32,262 nt of DNA from Oscillospiraceae bacterium. Its GTDB lineage: Bacteria > Bacillota > Clostridia > Oscillospirales > Ruminococcaceae. This document shows positions 28,302-32,262 of the stretch, piece after piece (position 1 is the stretch's first letter; each line of letters starts with the position of its first letter). Position numbers and translations under genes: made by a program. The stretch is taken from the NCBI GenBank assembly GCA_009781425.1, contig WQYC01000033.1, forward strand, positions 1 to 32,262. Direction: 5' to 3'. The notes under the pieces are model-generated. The model made no database searches. It had not been told where the DNA came from and worked only from the letters and a program-made list of their open reading frames with translations.

Positions 28302-28306
28302 GCTAT

Positions 28307-28534
28307 TTATATAGCTTGTGCCTGTTCTTCGGGCGTAAACTTTAAATAATGAAAGAGTGCTTGAAGTTCTTTATAAGTGAAGCTGTCGGGGTTGTTGAGC
28401 CTGTTGTAAAGTGAAGCAAGCGATAGATGTAGTAAAGCCGCTAACTGCTTCTTGTCGTAATTCCATTGAATCATCTTGATTCTTATTGTTTTGTCAAGCC
28501 ATACGTGCTTGCGTTTGCGTTCATGTACTGACAT
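28307..28534 (-). CDS. Small HTH protein (Cro/CI-like or excisionase-like)
   Basis: A 75-aa basic protein: MSVHERKRKHVWLDKTIRIK then a helix-turn-helix (YDKKQLAALLHLSLASLYNR, LNNPDSFTYKELQALFHYL). The HTH resembles Cro/CI-type domains. Size and place beside the integrase would also suit a recombination directionality factor. AAAGGGG lies 13 nt before the ATG. It ends just past the hairpin shared with the integrase. Confidence 0.75.
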   Translation of the reverse strand: MSVHERKRKHVWLDKTIRIKMIQWNYDKKQLAALLHLSLASLYNRLNNPDSFTYKELQALFHYLKFTPEEQAQAI

Positions 28535-28571
28535 TATTGCTTGCGCCCCTTTCTTTAGTTTTCATGCGGTT

Positions 28572-28895
28572 TTATGCTGCGCTTAATTCGTCAAGCCGTT
28601 CAAGCAGTGATTTTCTGCCGCTTTTTGACTTTTTCGCTAACAGTTCGGGTTTGAATTTCTTTGCAAATTCCATGCGGAATTTAACAAAGCTTTTGGATTC
28701 GCCCACTTCGAGTTCAATCTGCGCTAATCTTTGCATTATCCACGCACGGTCTTGCGGATTAGCGGATTTAAAGAAGTTTTCTATATACGCTTTGCTTATT
28801 TGCAAAACCTTAGTTATTTCCTTGTTTTCGCTCACGTCTGCTGTTCTCCTTTCTTCGTTATTGTTTGCTAATGCTTTTATTTTTTCAATTGTCAT
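28572..28895 (-). CDS. Hypothetical mobile-element protein
   Basis: A 107-aa helical, highly charged protein (MTIEKIKALANNNEERRTAD; later LLAKKSKSGRKSLLERLDEL). No motif I recognise. The ATG at 28895 is 13 nt after AAAGG; an ATG at 28907 lies only one base after it, so the start is uncertain by 4 codons. It has its own promoter (28966-28994) and lies upstream of the small HTH gene on the same strand. Confidence 0.7.
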   Translation of the reverse strand: MTIEKIKALANNNEERRTADVSENKEITKVLQISKAYIENFFKSANPQDRAWIMQRLAQIELEVGESKSFVKFRMEFAKKFKPELLAKKSKSGRKSLLERLDELSAA

Positions 28896-28965
28896 GATAT
28901 ACACCATGCCTTTCTTAATATGTAATTTTTTTGTTTTTTAGGTTGTTGCAACTTCCTATGATTTA

Positions 28966-28994
28966 ATTATATCACCCTACAAGCGTAATTGCAA
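28966..28994 (-). promoter_or_regulatory. Promoter of the hypothetical gene at 28572-28895
   Basis: Minus strand TTGCAA (28994-28989), 17-bp spacer, TATAAT (28971-28966), extended TG. Four bases separate its -35 from that of the divergent promoter at 28998. Confidence 0.75.
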
Positions 28995-28997
28995 ATT

Positions 28998-29026
28998 TTG
29001 ACTTTTCTATTATTATGTGGTATAAT
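28998..29026 (+). promoter_or_regulatory. Promoter of a transcript without a convincing ORF
   Basis: TTGACT (28998-29003), 17-bp spacer, TATAAT (29021-29026). The next ~300 nt contain no ORF with a ribosome-binding site. Confidence 0.7.
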
Positions 29027-29032
29027 TATACA

Positions 29033-29340
29033 TTTGTTTTCTTGTATATGGTGATTATATACATATTATATTATGTTTGCGCTTGCTTTTCATGTGTAAT
29101 ATTGCTATATTTTCTTGTTGTTTTCTTTCATGCAGACAATGAGAATAAAATAAAAACGCAAGAATTACCCCTTTTACTCGCCAATGCCGCCATAGTGATT
29201 ATTAACAAATATAAAATGTTTTTGTTGTGCATATTACACATAAAAACAAGAGGCTTTCACCCCTTGCCGCTATCTATGCACTTGTTTTACGTACTACTGC
29301 GCACTATCGCCACTGCGTGGCTCAGTGCGCTAACTTTTTT
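29033..29340 (+). ncRNA. Candidate ~300-nt non-coding RNA in the mobile element
   Basis: Bounded by promoter 28998-29026 and the strong hairpin plus T6 at 29299-29340. The open frame across it is low-complexity and hydrophobic, starts inside the -10, and internal ATGs lack ribosome sites. Its 3' end overlaps the 3' end of the convergent XRE gene, so an antisense role or a copy/maintenance-control RNA are possible. It carries one TACGTACTACT (29288-29298), a word repeated in the iterons at 30530. Confidence 0.45.
29299..29340 (+). terminator. Strong terminator overlapping the XRE stop
   Basis: Outer stem GCGCACT/AGTGCGC (29299-29305 and 29324-29330), inner stem GCCAC/GTGGC, then TAACTTTTTT. 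It is oriented for plus-strand transcripts. Confidence 0.8.
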
Positions 29341-29660
29341 ATGTAGTTTTCTATTATTAACCGTATGCTTGCCTTTTCCTGTTCGTTTAGTTCTCTATAA
29401 CCGCTTATCAGCTTACTTTCATCAGCGTTTAAATCATGCGCCTTGACGTTTTCTATAATTCGGCTTATATTTGTATGCCCGACCAAATAATCAATCGAGG
29501 TTGAAAAATAGTTTGCTATGCTTATTAATGTGCTTATGTCGGGTTCTATTTTATGGTTTTCATATTTGTTTATGGACTGCTGACTGACTCCTATACTATC
29601 CGCAAGTTGTTGCTGACTTACGCCTTTTTTATTGCGTAGCTTCTTTAGATTCTTTACCAT
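29322..29660 (-). CDS. XRE-family repressor of the mobile element
   Basis: A 112-aa protein with an N-terminal HTH (LKKLRNKKGVSQQQLADSIG, VSQQSINKYENHKIEPDIST), the typical ISIANYFSTSIDYLVGHT, and a C-terminal helical extension likely for dimerisation. AAAGGGGTG precedes ATG 29658-29660. It is divergent from the gene at 29783 with operator-like ACAAC/GTTGT palindromes in both promoters, as in phage CI-type control regions. Probably the element's master repressor; inferred. Confidence 0.88.
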   Translation of the reverse strand: MVKNLKKLRNKKGVSQQQLADSIGVSQQSINKYENHKIEPDISTLISIANYFSTSIDYLVGHTNISRIIENVKAHDLNADESKLISGYRELNEQEKASIRLIIENYIKKLAH

Positions 29661-29678
29661 AATAACACCCCTTTGTTT

Positions 29679-29753
29679 ATTATAACAACCGCAAGGGGTT
29701 ATGTAAAAGTCACATACTTAGTTATTGACAACAACTGCAGGTTGTGATATAAT
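29679..29753. promoter_or_regulatory. Divergent promoters with shared operator-like palindromes
   Basis: Minus promoter to the XRE gene: TTTACA (29707-29702), 17 bp, TATAAT (29684-29679), extended TG. Plus promoter: TTGACA (29725-29730), 17 bp, TATAAT (29748-29753), extended TG. Pseudo-palindromes ACAACCGCAAGGGGTTAT and ACAACTGCAGGTTGT lie in the two spacers; GGTTGTGATATAATA recurs partly at the serine recombinase promoter (31194-31209). Confidence 0.65.
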
Positions 29754-29782
29754 AGGAAAAATAATACTTTTGGGGGTACAAA

Positions 29783-30214
29783 ATGAGCAGTAGCAAAAAG
29801 AAAGTTTTAATTATTTGCATTATCGCGGTTGTGGTTATAGGGGTAGGTTTGACGCTTTTCTTTACATTAACGAGCGACAAATCACGGATTGTAGGCACAT
29901 GGGTAGACAAAAGAACTTACTCTTACAACAATTCGACTTCAATATCAACTTATGAATTTTTTAGAAACGGGACAGGAACATCCAGCTGGGATAGCATTTG
30001 TAATAAAACGAATGAAATTTTGGATTTTACTCTAAGTCGTATTAGGTGGGAAATTAAAAATAATAAACTAATAATTACAGGATTCTCTGAAAATGGCGAT
30101 TCAAATACTTTTGTATATGACTATATTCTATTAGATGATTTAGATAACAGGCTTATTATATCTCGTGAAGTATCAGGTTACGGTGTTATATCTTCTACAT
30201 ATATTAAACAGTAA
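29783..30214 (+). CDS. Membrane-anchored lipocalin-like/DUF5640-type protein
   Basis: A 143-aa protein with N-terminal KKK, one membrane segment (VLIICIIAVVVIGVGLTLFF), and an extracytoplasmic beta-rich domain starting IVGTWVDKRTYSYNNS. It continues with YEFFRNGTG and WEIKNNKLIITGFSENGDSN. The IxGTW opening and strand pattern resemble small lipocalin-like DUF5640-type domains common in Clostridia elements. GGGGG precedes ATG 29783. Regulated by the divergent XRE region. Function unknown. Confidence 0.78.
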   Translation: MSSSKKKVLIICIIAVVVIGVGLTLFFTLTSDKSRIVGTWVDKRTYSYNNSTSISTYEFFRNGTGTSSWDSICNKTNEILDFTLSRIRWEIKNNKLIITGFSENGDSNTFVYDYILLDDLDNRLIISREVSGYGVISSTYIKQ

Positions 30215-30256
30215 TAATAAGTAGTTATTAAATTTGAAAGGAAAGGAGGGGTTTTT

Positions 30257-30430
30257 ATGAAAATACAAGAAAAATTTGAAATGCTCGATAAGGAAATAAA
30301 CGAAATGAAAATACCGTTTGATAAGGCTTTGCCTCATTTCCAAGAAAAGTTATGGAAAATAGCAGACGAATATAACACAACAGGAGATGAAATCTTTATT
30401 CAATATATAAATTGGAAAAAGAAACAGTAA
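30257..30430 (+). CDS. Small charged hypothetical protein (57 aa)
   Basis: ATG 30257 follows a consensus AAAGGAGGGG (30242-30251). The 57-aa product is helical and charged: MKIQEKFEMLDKEINEMKIP, then PHFQEKLWKIADEYNTTGDE, ending IQYINWKKKQ. It begins 42 bp after the upstream membrane protein and ends 5 bp before a good terminator, so it is a plausible real gene in that operon. No family recognised. Confidence 0.65.
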   Translation: MKIQEKFEMLDKEINEMKIPFDKALPHFQEKLWKIADEYNTTGDEIFIQYINWKKKQ

Positions 30431-30435
30431 AATTA

Positions 30436-30461
30436 AACCACCGATTCTATTATCGGTGGTT
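30436..30461 (+). terminator. Terminator after the 57-aa gene
   Basis: AACCACCGAT (30436-30445), loop TCTATT, ATCGGTGGTT (30452-30461), followed by CTCTAT. Confidence 0.75.
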
Positions 30462-30529
30462 CTCTATATCAAACACAGCTAAACAGGACAACCCCCACCA
30501 TGACAAAAGCAACTATAGTTTCCTATTAA

Positions 30530-30563
30530 TACGTACTACTAATACGTACTACTGTTACGTACT
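30530..30563. repeat. Three iterons of 13-bp period (TACGTACTACT)
   Basis: TACGTACTACT at 30530 and 30543 and the shorter TACGTACT at 30556, each 13 bp apart. A further copy lies alone at 29288-29298 on the same strand. Directly repeated, evenly phased words are typical of replication-initiator or accessory-protein binding sites. Confidence 0.7.
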
Positions 30564-31072
30564 TGCTTACATAAAAGGCGGTTTAGCTTGCCGCTAACCC
30601 TTATATGTATACGTTGGCTTATACGTTTTACGCAACAACCTACGCACTATACCATTGTTCGGGTTTAACGGCAAGCACTACGGCGGCTTCGCCGCCTTGT
30701 GTTTCCCTACCCTCACAACGGCGAGCATACCCTCGATGGTCGACATGGCACGTGCGGCGGCTTTGCCGCCTTACGCTTATGTCGAAATAGTCCATATTGG
30801 AATAATTTTATAATCCATGACCCCTTTAATTAGTAATATATATACTAATACCCGTTGCGGTTGTCTGTTATATATAAGAGATTTTATTTTAATAACCACT
30901 CTAAAAAATTGAGTTTGAAATTTTCTTTTCGGTAAACTAATGCGGCAGGGGTTATTTTATATTTTAGGAAAAAAATAATATTTTCCTAAAATATATCCCC
31001 TCATATTTTTTAACGTCGAAATCATACGATTTTTTTCATGGTAAAATATAATAGAAAAGAAAGTCTGCTGTT

Positions 31073-31194
31073 GTTTGTAAAGGTACAGAATAACAAACAC
31101 ATAAAAGTCATGCTTTTTCATAAGAAAAACGTGTTTGTATTATATATAAAATTAATTTACAAATGTTTGTTTAAGCCTATTGACATATACAAAC
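31073..31194. promoter_or_regulatory. res-like site: three GTTTGT...ACAAAY subsites
   Basis: Subsite I 31073-31098 (GTTTGT-N14-ACAAAC), II 31133-31164 (GTTTGT-N20-ACAAAT), III 31165-31194 (GTTTGT-N18-ACAAAC), all in the same inverted arrangement. They lie upstream of a serine recombinase, as in Tn3-type res sites. The recombinase -35 (31180-31185) is inside subsite III, implying autoregulation. Confidence 0.55.
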
Positions 31195-31208
31195 GGTTGT
31201 GATATAAT
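31180..31208 (+). promoter_or_regulatory. Serine recombinase promoter
   Basis: TTGACA (31180-31185), 17-bp spacer, TATAAT (31203-31208), extended TG; spacer contains CGGTTGTGA as in the promoter at 29725-29753. Confidence 0.85.
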
Positions 31209-31238
31209 AGAGGTATCATAACAAGGAGGTAAAAGTCA

Positions 31239-31853
31239 ATGACAAACACAAGAACGCACGGTTATGCAAGAATCAGCACGGCAATGCAAAACGCAGACCG
31301 GCAAGAAAACGCTTTGAGGGAATACGGCATAAAAGAACATGATATTTATATTGATGTTATAAACGGAAATACTAACGACAGACCACAGCTTGAAAGGTTA
31401 TTAAAGAACATACGCAGTGGCGATTTGGTGGTAGTAACGTCAATAGACAGGTTAGGCAGGGATTACAAGCTGATACAGGAAGCATGGGCGCAAATTACTA
31501 ACAGCTTACAAGCTGACATAGTTGTGCTTGATATGCCGCTCTTAGATACTCGGAAGAAAGGCAAAAGCATAGACAACCGCTTTATTAGCGATTTAGTATT
31601 GCAAATACTTTCATACGTAGCGCAAAAGGAAAGAGAAAACATAAAGATAAGGCAAAGACAGGGTATAGACAACGCAAAGGCAAAAGGCAAAGTATTAGGC
31701 AGACCTAAAGCCGATTACCCCCAAAACTGGAGCAACGTATATAAAAAATGGCAAAGCGGCAAAATAACAGCTACAGCCGCCATGCAGGAATTAGGCTTAA
31801 AGCGGAATACTTTTTATAAATTAGCCGCTATGTACGTTGACAAAAGTAAATGA
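31239..31853 (+). CDS. Serine recombinase (resolvase/invertase family)
   Basis: A 204-aa small serine recombinase. The catalytic N-terminal domain has HGYARISTAMQNADRQENAL with nucleophile Ser in ARIS. Arg residues in SIDRLGRDYKLI and the E-helix QKERENIKIRQRQGIDNAKA are also present. A short C-terminal HTH follows (SGKITATAAMQELGLKRNTF). AAGGAGGT precedes ATG 31239. Three putative binding subsites lie directly upstream, so a resolvase acting on element multimers is more likely than a large serine integrase. Confidence 0.93.
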   Translation: MTNTRTHGYARISTAMQNADRQENALREYGIKEHDIYIDVINGNTNDRPQLERLLKNIRSGDLVVVTSIDRLGRDYKLIQEAWAQITNSLQADIVVLDMPLLDTRKKGKSIDNRFISDLVLQILSYVAQKERENIKIRQRQGIDNAKAKGKVLGRPKADYPQNWSNVYKKWQSGKITATAAMQELGLKRNTFYKLAAMYVDKSK

Positions 31854-31887
31854 ATATAGTATAATATTAAAAAGGACGTGAAATAAT

Positions 31888-32217
31888 TTGACAAGAGAAT
31901 TTATTAACACCCCTGTCTATGACAAGCTGTGGAATGATTTGGGCTTGACTGATGATGATTTATGCGATTTGCAAAATACACTGTTGTCAAATCCGCAAGC
32001 AGGGGATATAATAGAGGGCGCAGGGGGAGCGGCGAAAGTACGCTATGCTTTGCAAGGTAAAGGCAAAAGTGGCGGCATAAGGGTAATATATTGTGATTTA
32101 ACACATAAAAAGCGACTTTACTTGTTGCTTTGCTATCCGAAAAGCAAACAAGACGATTTAACGCAGGAACAGAAAAAGCAGTTAAAAGCATTGATAAAAA
32201 CCTTGAAAGGGGAATAA
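31888..32217 (+). CDS. RelE/HigB-type toxin of a type II toxin-antitoxin pair
   Basis: A 109-aa protein: MTREFINTPVYDKLWNDLGL, TDDDLCDLQNTLLSNPQAGD, GAGGAAKVRYALQGKGKSGG, IRVIYCDLTHKKRLYLLLCY, then a Lys-rich tail. This is the RelE/ParE-fold subfamily with GxGGxxKxRxAxxGKGKSGG. Family members cleave mRNA at ribosomes. The likely start is TTG 31888 after AAGGA (11 nt). The next gene begins 4 bp after its stop, toxin-first order as in HigBA. Confidence 0.9.
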   Translation: MTREFINTPVYDKLWNDLGLTDDDLCDLQNTLLSNPQAGDIIEGAGGAAKVRYALQGKGKSGGIRVIYCDLTHKKRLYLLLCYPKSKQDDLTQEQKKQLKALIKTLKGE

Positions 32218-32221
32218 TATT

Positions 32222-32262
32222 ATGGAAAAAGAATTATTTGATGATTTAATTGCTTCTTGTAA
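32222..32262 (+). CDS. Antitoxin gene, N-terminus only (runs off window)
   Basis: ATG 32222 follows AAAGGGG within the end of the toxin gene. Only MEKELFDDLIASC is visible, a start typical of HigA-like XRE antitoxins paired with this RelE subfamily. The HTH itself is outside the window, so the call rests on order and N-terminus. Confidence 0.65.
   Translation, partial: MEKELFDDLIASC

Larger units (their letters stand above)
30462..31238. other. ~780-bp non-coding region rich in inverted repeats
   Basis: No supported gene. It holds the iterons (30530-30563), hairpin GGCGGC-TTC-GCCGCC (30682-30696), and a nested stem-loop with outer arms TCGACAT/ATGTCGA (30740-30746, 30779-30785) around GGCGGC-TTT-GCCGCC. 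Further along are ATTAGTA/TACTAAT (30829-30849), a 13-bp perfect stem TATTTTAGGAAAA/TTTTCCTAAAATA (30960-30993), and the res-like region (31073-31194). Possible origin of transfer or replication plus recombination site. Confidence 0.6.
27029..32262. mobile_element. Integrated mobile element (left part), tRNA-Gly associated
   Basis: A tyrosine integrase lies 200 bp past the 3' end of tRNA-Gly. From here to the window end genes are AT-rich and accessory: small HTH proteins, XRE repressor, hypothetical proteins, serine recombinase, RelE-type toxin. A ~780-bp non-coding region rich in repeats lies in the middle. The exact left end is not proven; the tRNA 3' half is the expected att core, and the right end is outside the window. 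No conjugation or capsid gene is visible in this portion. Confidence 0.7.

Noticed and set aside
29015-29446. Long hydrophobic plus-strand ORF
   Set aside because: It starts within a -10 box, has no ribosome site at any internal ATG, is low-complexity, and runs antisense through the well-supported XRE gene; better explained as a non-coding transcript region.
30605-30790. ORF in the repeat-rich non-coding region
   Set aside because: No ribosome site, composition driven by hairpins, and it covers nested stem-loops.

Overview
The window reads as a chromosomal stretch of a low-to-moderate GC Firmicute, most likely a gut Clostridia/Oscillospirales-type bacterium. The gene orders rpmF / DUF512 radical-SAM / der / plsY / gpsA and comEB / darA / holB / ricT, TTGACA-N17-TATAAT promoters with strong AGGAGG ribosome sites, and tRNAs without encoded CCA all point that way. 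The genus is inferred and cannot be fixed from sequence alone.

Bases 1-5012 hold a plus-strand housekeeping operon (ribosomal protein L32, radical-SAM protein, Der GTPase, PlsY, GpsA) punctuated by short palindromic repeats. Bases 5013-9129 are minus-strand: a membrane-anchored protein, an FkbM methyltransferase, endonuclease III and a CoA-transferase. Bases 9190-13620 are an accessory-looking patch with two paralogous type I toxin/antisense-RNA-like loci, two ribbon-helix-helix proteins, an XRE regulator, a SHOCT membrane protein, a ComEA-like protein and an IMP dehydrogenase. Bases 13620-18105 (minus) carry an AI-2E family transporter, tRNA-Ser(UGA), a polysaccharide deacetylase and a three-gene operon of degenerate receiver/GGDEF signalling proteins. 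A 46-bp palindrome made of two mirror-image promoters separates this operon from serC-serA. Next come a SLOG-domain protein, another XRE gene, a third toxin/antisense-like locus, and the minus-strand rsmA-nitroreductase-tsaD operon. The plus-strand dCMP deaminase-darA-holB-ricT cluster follows, then tRNA-Gly(UCC).

From just after tRNA-Gly to the window end lies an AT-rich integrated mobile element. It holds a tyrosine integrase, small HTH/hypothetical proteins, an XRE repressor with a divergent operator region, a candidate ~300-nt ncRNA, an origin- or transfer-like non-coding region with 13-bp iterons, a serine recombinase preceded by a three-subsite res-like region, and a RelE/HigB-type toxin with the start of its antitoxin.

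The most unusual signals are three. (1) A family of short GTAGGG...CCCTAC palindromic elements has entered essential genes in frame (der, tsaD, holB, rsmA, DUF512, comEA-like); in other phases it supplies the TAG stop codons of plsY, holB, comEA and guaB. (2) Two toxin loci (33 and 29 aa, sharing CKWLD) each have a convergent antisense promoter and a direct repeat that makes the antisense RNA complementary to the toxin start codon; a third locus has a related layout. (3) Palindromes are fused to promoters, including the mirror promoter at serC. All functional statements come from reading motifs by eye; no database search was run.
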